The translations under genes were made by a program, and so were the position numbers. A stretch of DNA of 64,000 nucleotides from Mixophyes australis (lineage: Eukaryota > Chordata > Amphibia > Anura > Limnodynastidae): contig JAVHZZ010000010.1 in the NCBI GenBank assembly GCA_036250195.1, positions 77,557,423-77,621,422 of the forward strand, in the 5' to 3' direction. The notes beneath the pieces were generated by a model that was not told the DNA's origin, searched no databases, and worked only from the letters and a program-made list of their open reading frames with translations. Below, one piece after another: positions 35,201-48,480 of this stretch. The number at the start of each line of letters is the position of its first letter. The stretch's first letter is position 1.

Positions 35201-38200
35201 AAGAAGGCACTCGAAAGCCAGAGTGGCCCAGATGACCAGAAGAAGGCACTCGAAAGCCAGAGTGGCCCAGATGACCAGAAGAAGGCACTCGAAAGCCAGA
35301 GTGGCCCAGATGACCAGAAGAAGGCACTCGAAAGCCAGAGTGGCCCAGATGACCAGAAGAAGGCACTCGAAAGCCAGAGTGGCCCAGATGACCAGAAGAA
35401 GGCACTCGAAAGCCAGAGTGGCCCAGATGACCAGAAGAAGGCACTCGAAAGCCAGAGTGGCCCAGATGACCAGAAGAAGGCACTCGAAAGCCAGAGTGGC
35501 CCAGATGACCAGAAGAAGGCACTCGAAAGCCAGAGTGGCCCAGATGACCAGAAGAAGGCACTCGAAAGCCAGAGTGGCCCAGATGACCAGAAGAAGGCAC
35601 TCGAAAGCCAGAGTGGCCCAGATGACCAGAAGAAGGCACTCGAAAGCCAGAGTGGCCCAGATGACCAGAAGAAGGCACTCGAAAGCCAGAGTGGCCCAGA
35701 TGACCAGAAGAAGGCACTCGAAAGCCAGAGTGGCCCAGATGACCAGAAGAAGGCACTCGAAAGCCAGAGTGGCCCAGATGACCAGAAGAAGGCACTCGAA
35801 AGCCAGAGTGGCCCAGATGACCAGAAGAAGGCACTCGAAAGCCAGAGTGGCCCAGATGACCAGAAGAAGGCACTCGAAAGCCAGAGTGGCCCAGATGACC
35901 AGAAGAAGGCACTCGAAAGCCAGAGTGGCCCAGATGACCAGAAGAAGGCACTCGAAAGCCAGAGTGGCCCAGATGACCAGAAGAAGGCACTCGAAAGCCA
36001 GAGTGGCCCAGATGACCAGAAGAAGGCACTCGAAAGCCAGAGTGGCCCAGATGACCAGAAGAAGGCACTCGAAAGCCAGAGTGGCCCAGATGACCAGAAG
36101 AAGGCACTCGAAAGCCAGAGTGGCCCAGATGACCAGAAGAAGGCACTCGAAAGCCAGAGTGGCCCAGATGACCAGAAGAAGGCACTCGAAAGCCAGAGTG
36201 GCCCAGATGACCAGAAGAAGGCACTCGAAAGCCAGAGTGGCCCAGATGACCAGAAGAAGGCACTCGAAAGCCAGAGTGGCCCAGATGACCAGAAGAAGGC
36301 ACTCGAAAGCCAGAGTGGCCCAGATGACCAGAAGAAGGCACTCGAAAGCCAGAGTGGCCCAGATGACCAGAAGAAGGCACTCGAAAGCCAGAGTGGCCCA
36401 GATGACCAGAAGAAGGCACTCGAAAGCCAGAGTGGCCCAGATGACCAGAAGAAGGCACTCGAAAGCCAGAGTGGCCCAGATGACCAGAAGAAGGCACTCG
36501 AAAGCCAGAGTGGCCCAGATGACCAGAAGAAGGCACTCGAAAGCCAGAGTGGCCCAGATGACCAGAAGAAGGCACTCGAAAGCCAGAGTGGCCCAGATGA
36601 CCAGAAGAAGGCACTCGAAAGCCAGAGTGGCCCAGATGACCAGAAGAAGGCACTCGAAAGCCAGAGTGGCCCAGATGACCAGAAGAAGGCACTCGAAAGC
36701 CAGAGTGGCCCAGATGACCAGAAGAAGGCACTCGAAAGCCAGAGTGGCCCAGATGACCAGAAGAAGGCACTCGAAAGCCAGAGTGGCCCAGATGACCAGA
36801 AGAAGGCACTCGAAAGCCAGAGTGGCCCAGATGACCAGAAGAAGGCACTCGAAAGCCAGAGTGGCCCAGATGACCAGAAGAAGGCACTCGAAAGCCAGAG
36901 TGGCCCAGATGACCAGAAGAAGGCACTCGAAAGCCAGAGTGGCCCAGATGACCAGAAGAAGGCACTCGAAAGCCAGAGTGGCCCAGATGACCAGAAGAAG
37001 GCACTCGAAAGCCAGAGTGGCCCAGATGACCAGAAGAAGGCACTCGAAAGCCAGAGTGGCCCAGATGACCAGAAGAAGGCACTCGAAAGCCAGAGTGGCC
37101 CAGATGACCAGAAGAAGGCACTCGAAAGCCAGAGTGGCCCAGATGACCAGAAGAAGGCACTCGAAAGCCAGAGTGGCCCAGATGACCAGAAGAAGGCACT
37201 CGAAAGCCAGAGTGGCCCAGATGACCAGAAGAAGGCACTCGAAAGCCAGAGTGGCCCAGATGACCAGAAGAAGGCACTCGAAAGCCAGAGTGGCCCAGAT
37301 GACCAGAAGAAGGCACTCGAAAGCCAGAGTGGCCCAGATGACCAGAAGAAGGCACTCGAAAGCCAGAGTGGCCCAGATGACCAGAAGAAGGCACTCGAAA
37401 GCCAGAGTGGCCCAGATGACCAGAAGAAGGCACTCGAAAGCCAGAGTGGCCCAGATGACCAGAAGAAGGCACTCGAAAGCCAGAGTGGCCCAGATGACCA
37501 GAAGAAGGCACTCGAAAGCCAGAGTGGCCCAGATGACCAGAAGAAGGCACTCGAAAGCCAGAGTGGCCCAGATGACCAGAAGAAGGCACTCGAAAGCCAG
37601 AGTGGCCCAGATGACCAGAAGAAGGCACTCGAAAGCCAGAGTGGCCCAGATGACCAGAAGAAGGCACTCGAAAGCCAGAGTGGCCCAGATGACCAGAAGA
37701 AGGCACTCGAAAGCCAGAGTGGCCCAGATGACCAGAAGAAGGCACTCGAAAGCCAGAGTGGCCCAGATGACCAGAAGAAGGCACTCGAAAGCCAGAGTGG
37801 CCCAGATGACCAGAAGAAGGCACTCGAAAGCCAGAGTGGCCCAGATGACCAGAAGAAGGCACTCGAAAGCCAGAGTGGCCCAGATGACCAGAAGAAGGCA
37901 CTCGAAAGCCAGAGTGGCCCAGATGACCAGAAGAAGGCACTCGAAAGCCAGAGTGGCCCAGATGACCAGAAGAAGGCACTCGAAAGCCAGAGTGGCCCAG
38001 ATGACCAGAAGAAGGCACTCGAAAGCCAGAGTGGCCCAGATGACCAGAAGAAGGCACTCGAAAGCCAGAGTGGCCCAGATGACCAGAAGAAGGCACTCGA
38101 AAGCCAGAGTGGCCCAGATGACCAGAAGAAGGCACTCGAAAGCCAGAGTGGCCCAGATGACCAGAAGAAGGCACTCGAAAGCCAGAGTGGCCCAGATGAC

Positions 38201-41200
38201 CAGAAGAAGGCACTCGAAAGCCAGAGTGGCCCAGATGACCAGAAGAAGGCACTCGAAAGCCAGAGTGGCCCAGATGACCAGAAGAAGGCACTCGAAAGCC
38301 AGAGTGGCCCAGATGACCAGAAGAAGGCACTCGAAAGCCAGAGTGGCCCAGATGACCAGAAGAAGGCACTCGAAAGCCAGAGTGGCCCAGATGACCAGAA
38401 GAAGGCACTCGAAAGCCAGAGTGGCCCAGATGACCAGAAGAAGGCACTCGAAAGCCAGAGTGGCCCAGATGACCAGAAGAAGGCACTCGAAAGCCAGAGT
38501 GGCCCAGATGACCAGAAGAAGGCACTCGAAAGCCAGAGTGGCCCAGATGACCAGAAGAAGGCACTCGAAAGCCAGAGTGGCCCAGATGACCAGAAGAAGG
38601 CACTCGAAAGCCAGAGTGGCCCAGATGACCAGAAGAAGGCACTCGAAAGCCAGAGTGGCCCAGATGACCAGAAGAAGGCACTCGAAAGCCAGAGTGGCCC
38701 AGATGACCAGAAGAAGGCACTCGAAAGCCAGAGTGGCCCAGATGACCAGAAGAAGGCACTCGAAAGCCAGAGTGGCCCAGATGACCAGAAGAAGGCACTC
38801 GAAAGCCAGAGTGGCCCAGATGACCAGAAGAAGGCACTCGAAAGCCAGAGTGGCCCAGATGACCAGAAGAAGGCACTCGAAAGCCAGAGTGGCCCAGATG
38901 ACCAGAAGAAGGCACTCGAAAGCCAGAGTGGCCCAGATGACCAGAAGAAGGCACTCGAAAGCCAGAGTGGCCCAGATGACCAGAAGAAGGCACTCGAAAG
39001 CCAGAGTGGCCCAGATGACCAGAAGAAGGCACTCGAAAGCCAGAGTGGCCCAGATGACCAGAAGAAGGCACTCGAAAGCCAGAGTGGCCCAGATGACCAG
39101 AAGAAGGCACTCGAAAGCCAGAGTGGCCCAGATGACCAGAAGAAGGCACTCGAAAGCCAGAGTGGCCCAGATGACCAGAAGAAGGCACTCGAAAGCCAGA
39201 GTGGCCCAGATGACCAGAAGAAGGCACTCGAAAGCCAGAGTGGCCCAGATGACCAGAAGAAGGCACTCGAAAGCCAGAGTGGCCCAGATGACCAGAAGAA
39301 GGCACTCGAAAGCCAGAGTGGCCCAGATGACCAGAAGAAGGCACTCGAAAGCCAGAGTGGCCCAGATGACCAGAAGAAGGCACTCGAAAGCCAGAGTGGC
39401 CCAGATGACCAGAAGAAGGCACTCGAAAGCCAGAGTGGCCCAGATGACCAGAAGAAGGCACTCGAAAGCCAGAGTGGCCCAGATGACCAGAAGAAGGCAC
39501 TCGAAAGCCAGAGTGGCCCAGATGACCAGAAGAAGGCACTCGAAAGCCAGAGTGGCCCAGATGACCAGAAGAAGGCACTCGAAAGCCAGAGTGGCCCAGA
39601 TGACCAGAAGAAGGCACTCGAAAGCCAGAGTGGCCCAGATGACCAGAAGAAGGCACTCGAAAGCCAGAGTGGCCCAGATGACCAGAAGAAGGCACTCGAA
39701 AGCCAGAGTGGCCCAGATGACCAGAAGAAGGCACTCGAAAGCCAGAGTGGCCCAGATGACCAGAAGAAGGCACTCGAAAGCCAGAGTGGCCCAGATGACC
39801 AGAAGAAGGCACTCGAAAGCCAGAGTGGCCCAGATGACCAGAAGAAGGCACTCGAAAGCCAGAGTGGCCCAGATGACCAGAAGAAGGCACTCGAAAGCCA
39901 GAGTGGCCCAGATGACCAGAAGAAGGCACTCGAAAGCCAGAGTGGCCCAGATGACCAGAAGAAGGCACTCGAAAGCCAGAGTGGCCCAGATGACCAGAAG
40001 AAGGCACTCGAAAGCCAGAGTGGCCCAGATGACCAGAAGAAGGCACTCGAAAGCCAGAGTGGCCCAGATGACCAGAAGAAGGCACTCGAAAGCCAGAGTG
40101 GCCCAGATGACCAGAAGAAGGCACTCGAAAGCCAGAGTGGCCCAGATGACCAGAAGAAGGCACTCGAAAGCCAGAGTGGCCCAGATGACCAGAAGAAGGC
40201 ACTCGAAAGCCAGAGTGGCCCAGAGACCAGAAGAAGGCACTCGAAAGCCAGAGTGGCCCAGATGACCAGAAGAAGGCACTCGAAAGCCAGAGTGGCCCAG
40301 ATGACCAGAAGAAGGCACTCGAAAGCCAGAGTGGCCCAGATGACCAGAAGAAGGCACTCGAAAGCCAGAGTGGCCCAGATGACCAGAAGAAGGCACTCGA
40401 AAGCCAGAGTGGCCCAGATGACCAGAAGAAGGCACTCGAAAGCCAGAGTGGCCCAGATGACCAGAAGAAGGCACTCGAAAGCCAGAGTGGCCCAGATGAC
40501 CAGAAGAAGGCACTCGAAAGCCAGAGTGGCCCAGATGACCAGAAGAAGGCACTCGAAAGCCAGAGTGGCCCAGATGACCAGAAGAAGGCACTCGAAAGCC
40601 AGAGTGGCCCAGATGACCAGAAGAAGGCACTCGAAAGCCAGAGTGGCCCAGATGACCAGAAGAAGGCACTCGAAAGCCAGAGTGGCCCAGATGACCAGAA
40701 GAAGGCACTCGAAAGCCAGAGTGGCCCAGATGACCAGAAGAAGGCACTCGAAAGCCAGAGTGGCCCAGATGACCAGAAGAAGGCACTCGAAAGCCAGAGT
40801 GGCCCAGATGACCAGAAGAAGGCACTCGAAAGCCAGAGTGGCCCAGATGACCAGAAGAAGGCACTCGAAAGCCAGAGTGGCCCAGATGACCAGAAGAAGG
40901 CACTCGAAAGCCAGAGTGGCCCAGATGACCAGAAGAAGGCACTCGAAAGCCAGAGTGGCCCAGATGACCAGAAGAAGGCACTCGAAAGCCAGAGTGGCCC
41001 AGATGACCAGAAGAAGGCACTCGAAAGCCAGAGTGGCCCAGATGACCAGAAGAAGGCACTCGAAAGCCAGAGTGGCCCAGATGACCAGAAGAAGGCACTC
41101 GAAAGCCAGAGTGGCCCAGATGACCAGAAGAAGGCACTCGAAAGCCAGAGTGGCCCAGATGACCAGAAGAAGGCACTCGAAAGCCAGAGTGGCCCAGATG

Positions 41201-42230
41201 ACCAGAAGAAGGCACTCGAAAGCCAGAGTGGCCCAGATGACCAGAAGAAGGCACTCGAAAGCCAGAGTGGCCCAGATGACCAGAAGAAGGCACTCGAAAG
41301 CCAGAGTGGCCCAGATGACCAGAAGAAGGCACTCGAAAGCCAGAGTGGCCCAGATGACCAGAAGAAGGCACTCGAAAGCCAGAGTGGCCCAGATGAGGCA
41401 CTCGAAAGCCAGAGTGGCCCAGATGACCAGAAGAAGGCACTCGAAAGCCAGAGTGGCCCAGATGACCAGAAGAAGGCACTCGAAAGCCAGAGTGGCCCAG
41501 ATGACCAGAAGAAGGCACTCGAAAGCCAGAGTGGCCCAGATGACCAGAAGAAGGCACTCGAAAGCCAGAGTGGCCCAGATGCCAGAAGAAGGCACTCGAA
41601 AGCCAGAGTGGCCCAGATGACCAGAAGAAGGCACTCGAAAGCCAGAGTGGCCCAGATGACCAGAAGAAGGCACTCGAAAGCCAGAGTGGCCCAGATGACC
41701 AGAAGAAGGCACTCGAAAGCCAGAGTGGCCCAGATGACCAGAAGAAGGCACTCGAAAGCCAGAGTGGCCCAGATGACCAGAAGAAGGCACTCGAAAGCCA
41801 GAGTGGCCCAGATGACCAGAAGAAGGCACTCGAAAGCCAGAGTGGCCCAGATGACCAGAAGAAGGCACTCGAAAGCCAGAGTGGCCCAGATGACCAGAAG
41901 AAGGCACTCGAAAGCCAGAGTGGCCCAGATGACCAGAAGAAGGCACTCGAAAGCCAGAGTGGCCCAGATGACCAGAAGAAGGCACTCGAAAGCCAGAGTG
42001 GCCCAGATGACCAGAAGAAGGCACTCGAAAGCCAGAGTGGCCCAGATGACCAGAAGAAGGCACTCGAAAGCCAGAGTGGCCCAGATGACCAGAAGAAGGC
42101 ACTCGAAAGCCAGAGTGGCCCAGATGACCAGAAGAAGGCACTCGAAAGCCAGAGTGGCCCAGATGACCAGAAGAAGGCACTCGAAAGCCAGAGTGGCCCA
42201 GATGACCAGAAGAAGGCACTCGAAAGCCAG
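35201..42230. repeat. Homogenised core of satellite B
   Basis: From 35201 to about 40220 I see roughly 128 successive 39-bp units without a noticed difference. The only irregular units are a 2-bp loss (CCCAGAGACCAG) near 40223, a 30-bp unit (CCCAGATGAGGCACTCG) near 41390 and a 2-bp loss (CAGATGCCAGAAG) near 41580. The first noticed substitution sub-family (GTGGTCCAG) starts at 42235. No 28-bp short unit is present. True copy number may be larger than shown because identical units collapse in assembly. Confidence 0.9.
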
Positions 42231-42604
42231 AGTGGTCCAGATGACCAGAAGAAGGCACTCGAAAGCCAGAGTGGCCCAGATGACCAGAAGAAGGCACTCG
42301 AAAGCCAGAGTGGCCCAGATGACCAGAAGAAGGCACTCGAAAGCCAGAGTGGCCCAGATGACCAGAAGAAGGCACTCGAAAGCCAGAGTGGCCCAGATGA
42401 CCAGAAGAAGGCACTCGAAAGCCAGAGTGGCCCAGATGACCAGAAGAAGGCACTCGAAAGCCAGAGTGGCCCAGATGACCAGAAGAAGGCACTCGAAAGC
42501 CAGAGTGGCCCAGATGACCAGAAGAAGGCACTCGAAAGCCAGAGTGGCCCAGATGACCAGAAGAAGGCACTCGAAAGCCAGAGTGGTCCAGATGACCAGA
42601 AGAA

Positions 42605-44040
42605 GGCACTCGAAAGGAAGAGTGGCCCAGATGACCAGAAGAAGGCACTCGAAAGCCATAGTGCCCAGAGTGGCACTCGAAAGCCAGAGTGGCCCAGATG
42701 ACCAGAAGAAGGCACTCGAAAGCCAGAGTGGCCCAGATGACCAAAAGAAGGCACTCGAAAGGCAGAGTGGTCCAGATGACCAGAAGAAGGCACTCGAAAG
42801 GAAGAGTGGCCCAGATGACCAGAAGAAGGCACTCGAAAGCCATAGTGCCCAGAGTGGCACTCGAAAGCCAGAGTGGCCCAGATGACCAGAAGAAGGCACT
42901 CGAAAGCCAGAGTGGCCCAGATGACCAAAAGAAGGCACTCGAAAGCCAGAGTGACCCAGGTGACCAGAAGAAGGCACTCGAAAGCCAGAGTGGCCCAGAT
43001 GACCAGAAGAAGGCACTCGAAAGGCAGAGTGGTCCAGATGACCAGAAGAAGGCACTCGAAAGGAAGAGTGGCCCAGATGACCAGAAGAAGGCACTCGAAA
43101 GCCATAGTGCCCAGAGTGGCACTCGAAAGCCAGAGTGGCCCAGATGACCAGAAGAAGGCACTCGAAAGCCAGAGTGGCCCAGACGACCAGAAGAAGGCAC
43201 TCGAAAGCCAGAGTGGCCCAGATGACCAGAAGAAGGCACTCGAAAGGCAGAGTGGTCCAGATGACCAGAAGAAGGCACTCGAAAGGAAGAGTGGCCCAGA
43301 TGACCAGAAGAAGGCACTCGAAAGCCATAGTGCCCAGAGTGGCACTCGAAAGCCAGAGTGGCCCAGATGACCAGAAGAAGGCACTCGAAAGCCAGAGTGG
43401 CCCAGACGACCAGAAGAAGGCACTCGAAAGCCAGAGTGGCCCAGATGACCAGAAGAAGGCACTCGAAAGGCAGAGTGGTCCAGATGACCAGAAGAAGGCA
43501 CTCGAAAGGAAGAGTGGCCCAGATGACCAGAAGAAGGCACTCGAAAGCCATAGTGCCCAGAGTGGCACTCGAAAGCCAGAGTGGCCCAGATGACCAGAAG
43601 AAGGCACTCGAAAGCCAGAGTGGCCCAGATGACCAAAAGAAGGCACTCGAAAGGCAGAGTGGTCCAGATGACCAGAAGAAGGCACTCGAAAGGAAGAGTG
43701 GCCCAGATGACCAGAAGAAGGCACTCGAAAGCCATAGTGCCCAGAGTGGCACTCGAAAGCCAGAGTGGCCCAGATGACCAGAAGAAGGCACTCGAAAGCC
43801 AGAGTGGCCCAGATGACCAAAAGAAGGCACTCGAAAGCCAGAGTGACCCAGGTGACCAGAAGAAGGCACTCGAAAGCCAGAGTGGCCCAGATGACCAGAA
43901 GAAGGCACTCGAAAGGCAGAGTGGTCCAGATGACCAGAAGAAGGCACTCGAAAGGAAGAGTGGCCCAGATGACCAGAAGAAGGCACTCGAAAGCCATAGT
44001 GCCCAGAGTGGCACTCGAAAGCCAGAGTGGCCCAGATGAC
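42605..44040. repeat. Higher-order repeats of 184/223/262 bp in satellite B
   Basis: A module consisting of GTGGTCC, then AAAGGAAGAGTGG, then AAGCCATAGTGCCCAGAGTGG recurs. The CCATAGTGCCC landmark starts at 42656, 42840, 43102, 43325, 43548, 43732 and 43994, giving spacings of 184, 262, 223, 223, 184 and 262. These are 4, 6 or 5 full units plus one 28-bp unit. The pair 184+262 (446 bp) occurs twice, 892 bp apart, so an 892-bp block is itself beginning to repeat. Further copies of the landmark are at 45816, 46039 and 48635. Confidence 0.88.
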
Positions 44041-47000
44041 CAGAAGAAGGCACTCGAAAGCCAGAGTGGCCCAGATGACCAGAAGAAGGCACTCGAAAGC
44101 CAGAGTGGCCAAGATGACCAGAAGAAGGCACTCGAAAGCCAGAGTGGCCCAGATGACCAGAAGAAGGCACTCGAAAGCCAGAGTGGCCCAGATGACCAGA
44201 AGAAGGCACTCGAAAGCCAGAGTGGCCCAGATGACCAGAAGAAGGCACTCGAAAGCCAGAGTGGCCCAGATGACCAGAAGAAGGCACTCGAAAGCCAGAG
44301 TGGCCCAGATGACCAGAAGAAGGCACTCGAAAGCCAGAGTGGCCCAGATGACCAGAAGAAGGCACTCGAAAGCCAGAGTGGCCCAGATGACCAAAAGAAG
44401 GCACTCGAAAGCCAGAGTGGCCCAGATGACCAGAAGAAGGCACTCGAAAGCCAGAGTGGCCCAGATGACCAGAAGAAGGCACTCGAAAGCCAGAGTGGCC
44501 CAGATGACCAGAAGAAGGCACTCGAAAGCCAGAGTGGCCCAGATGACCAGAAGAAGGCACTCGAAAGCCAGAGTGGCCCAGATGACCAGAAGAAGGCACT
44601 CGAAAGCCAGAGTGGCCCAGATGACCAGAAGAAGGCACTCGAAAGCCAGAGTGGCCCAGATGACCAGAAGAAGGCACTCGAAAGCCAGAGTGGCCCAGAT
44701 GACCAGAAGAAGGCACTCGAAAGCCAGAGTGGCCCAGATGACCAGAAGAAGGCACTCGAAAGCCAGAGTGGCCCAGGTGACCAGAAGAAGGCACTCGAAA
44801 GCCAGAGTGGCCCAGATGACCAGAAGAAGGCACTCGAAAGCCAGAGTGGCCCAGATGACCAGAAGAAGGCACTCGAAAGCCAGAGTGGCCCAGATGACCA
44901 GAAGAAGGCACTCGAAAGCCAGAGTGGCCCAGATGACCAGAAGAAGGCACTCGAAAGCCAGAGTGGCCCAGATGACCAGAAGAAGGCACTCGAAAGCCAG
45001 AGTGGCCCAGATGACCAGAAGAAGGCACTCGAAAGGCAGAGTGGTCCAGATGACCAGAAGAAGGCACTCGAAAGGAAGAGTGGCCCAGATGACCAGAAGA
45101 AGGCACTCGAAAGCCAGAGTGGCCCAGATGACCAGAAGAAGGCACTCGAAAGCCAGAGTGGCCCAGATGACCAGAAGAAGGCACTCGAAAGCCAGAGTGG
45201 CCCAGATGACCAGAAGAAGGCACTCGAAAGCCAGAGTGGCCCAGATGACCAGAAGAAGGCACTCGAAAGCCAGAGTGGCCCAGATGACCAGAAGAAGGCA
45301 CTCGAAAGCCAGAGTGGCCCAGATGACCAGAAGAAGGCACTCGAAAGCCAGAGTGGCCCAGATGACCAGAAAAAGACACTCGAAAGCCAGAGTGGCCCAG
45401 ATGACCAGAAGAAGGCACTCGAAAGCCAGAGTGGCCCAGATGACCAGAAGAAGGCACTCGAAAGCCAGAGTGGCCCAGGTGACCAGAAGAAGGCACTCGA
45501 AAGCCAGAGTGGCCCAGGTGACCAGAAGAAGGCACTCGAAAGCCAGAGTGGCCCAGATGACCAGAAGAAGGCACTCGAAAGCCAGAGTGGCCCAGATGAC
45601 CAGAAGAAGGCACTCGAAAGCCAGAGTGGCCCAGATGACCAGAAGAAGGCACTCGAAAGCCAGAGTGGCCCAGATGACCAGAAGAAGGCACTCGAAAGCC
45701 AGAGTGGCCCAGATGACCAGAAGAAGGCACTCGAAAGCCAGAGTGGTCCAGATGACCAGAAGAAGGCACTCGAAAGGAAGAGTGGCCCAGATGACCAGAA
45801 GAAGGCACTCGAAAGCCATAGTGCCCAGAGTGGCACTCGAAAGCCAGAGTGGCCCAGATGACCAGAAGAAGGCACTCGAAAGCCAGAGTGGCCCAGATGA
45901 CCAAAAGAAGGCACTCGAAAGCCAGAGTGGCCCAGATGACCAGAAGAAGGCACTCGAAAGGCAGAGTGGTCCAGATGACCAGAAGAAGGCACTCGAAAGG
46001 AAGAGTGGCCCAGATGACCAGAAGAAGGCACTCGAAAGCCATAGTGCCCAGAGTGGCACTCGAAAGCCAGAGTGGCCCAGATGACCAGAAGAAGGCACTC
46101 GAAAGCCAGAGTGGCCCAGATGACCAGAAGAAGGCACTCGAAAGCCAGAGTGGCCAAGATGACCAGAAGAAGGCACTCGAAAGCCAGAGTGGCCCAGATG
46201 ACCAGAAGAAGGCACTCGAAAGCCAGAGTGGCCCAGATGACCAGAAGAAGGCACTCGAAAGCCAGAGTGGCCCAGATGACCAGAAGAAGGCACTCGAAAG
46301 CCAGAGTGGCCCAGATGACCAGAAGAAGGCACTCGAAAGCCAGAGTGGCCCAGATGACCAGAAGAAGGCACTCGAAAGCCAGAGTGGCCCAGATGACCAG
46401 AAGAAGGCACTCGAAAGCCAGAGTGGCCCAGATGACCAGAAGAAGGCACTCGAAAGCCAGAGTGGCCCAGATGACCAGAAGAAGGCACTCGAAAGCCAGA
46501 GTGGCCCAGATGACCAGAAGAAGGCACTCGAAAGCCAGAGTGGCCCAGATGACCAGAAGAAGGCACTCGAAAGCCAGAGTGGCCCAGATGACCAGAAGAA
46601 GGCACTCGAAAGCCAGAGTGGCCCAGATGACCAGAAGAAGGCACTCGAAAGCCAGAGTGGCCCAGATGACCAGAAGAAGGCACTCGAAAGCCAGAGTGGC
46701 CCAGATGACCAGAAGAAGGCACTCGGAAGCCAGAGTGGCCCAGATGACCAGAAGAAGGCACTCGAAAGCCAGAGTGGCCCAGATGACCAGAAGAAGGCAC
46801 TCGAAAGCCAGAGTGGCCCAGATGACCAGAAGAAGGCACTCGAAAGCCAGAGTGGCCCAGATGACCAGAAGAAGGCACTCGAAAGCCAGAGTGGCCCAGA
46901 TGACCAGAAGAAGGCACTCGAAAGCCAGAGTGGCCCAGATGACCAGAAGAAGGCACTCGAAAGCCAGAGTGGCCCAGATGACCAGAAGAAGGCACTCGAA

Positions 47001-47599
47001 AGCCAGAGTGGCCCAGATGACCAGAAGAAGGCACTCGAAAGCCAGAGTGGCCCAGATGACCAGAAGAAGGCACTCGAAAGCCAGAGTGGCCCAGATGACC
47101 AGAAGAAGGCACTCGAAAGCCAGAGTGGCCCAGATGACCAGAAGAAGGCACTCGAAAGCCAGAGTGGCCCAGATGACCAGAAGAAGGCACTCGAAAGCCA
47201 GAGTGGCCCAGATGACCAGAAGAAGGCACTCGAAAGCCAGAGTGGCCCAGATGACCAGAAGAAGGCACTCGAAAGCCAGAGTGGCCCAGATGACCAGAAG
47301 AAGGCACTCGAAAGCCAGAGTGGCCCAGATGACCAGAAGAAGGCACTCGAAAGCCAGAGTGGCCCAGATGACCAGAAGAAGGCACTCGAAAGCCAGAGTG
47401 GCCCAGATGACCAGAAGAAGGCACTCGAAAGCCAGAGTGGCCCAGATGACCAGAAGAAGGCACTCGAAAGCCAGAGTGGCCCAGATGACCAGAAGAAGGC
47501 ACTCGAAAGCCAGAGTGGCCCAGATGACCAGAAGAAGGCACTCGAAAGCCAGAGTGGCCCAGATGACCAGAAGAAGGCACTCGAAAGCCAGAGTGGCCC

Positions 47600-48480
47600 A
47601 GATGACCAGAAGAAGGCACTCGAAAGGCAGAGTGGCCCAGATGACCAGAAGAAGGCACTCGAAAGGCAGAGTGGCCCAGATGACTAGAAGAAGGCACTCG
47701 AAAGCCAGAGTGGCCCAGATGACCAGAAGAAGGCACTCGAAAGCCAGAGTGGCCCAGATGACCAGAAGAAGGCACTCGAAAGGCAGAGTGGCCCAGATGA
47801 CCAGAAGAAGGCACTCGAAAGGCAGAGTGGCCCAGAGTGCCCAGAGTGGCACTCGAAAGCCAGAGTGGCCCAGATGACCAGAAGAAGGCACTCGAAAGCC
47901 AGAGTGGCCCAGATGACTAGAAGAAGGCACTCGAAAGGCAGAGTGGCCCAGATGACTAGAAGAAGGCACTCGAAAGGCAGAGTGGCCCAGATGACCAGAA
48001 GAAGGCACTCGAAAGGCAGAGTGCCCAGAGTGGCACTCGAAAGGCAGAGTGGCCCAGATGACCAGAAGAAGGCACTCGAAAGGCAGAGTGGCCCAGATGA
48101 CCAGAAGAAGGCACTCGAAAGGCAGAGTGGCCCAGATGACCAGAAGAAGGCACTCGAAAGCCAGAGTGCCCAGAGTGGCACTCGAAAGCCAGAGTGGCCC
48201 AGATGACCAGAAGAAGGCACTCGAAAGCCAGAGTGGCCCAAATGACCAGAAGAAGGCACTCGAAAGCCAGAGTGCCCAGAGTGGCACTCGAAAGCCAGAG
48301 TGGCCCAGATGACCAGAAGAAGGCACTCGAAAGCCAGAGTGCCCAGAGTGGCACTCGAAAGCCAGAGTGGCCCAGATGACCAGAAGAAGGCACTCGAAAG
48401 CCAGAGTGGCCCAGATGACCAGAAGAAGGCACTCGAAAGGCAGAGTGGCCCAGATGACTAGAAGAAGGCACTCGAAAGGC
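47600..48480. repeat. Satellite B patch with CCAGATGACTAGAAG units
   Basis: Four units with CAG changed to TAG (47685, 47918, 47957, 48458) cluster in a stretch rich in AAAGGCAG units and 28/29-bp short units. The change puts a stop codon into a plus-strand frame that is otherwise open, and was tolerated and copied. Confidence 0.8.

Noticed and set aside
24748..47814. Very long minus-strand open frame (over 7000 codons) and similar ones on both strands
   Set aside because: It is satellite B translated. The frame exists only because 39 is a multiple of three and the unit has no stop on that strand. Short units make the translation jump among three unrelated repeat peptides, and N bases are read through.
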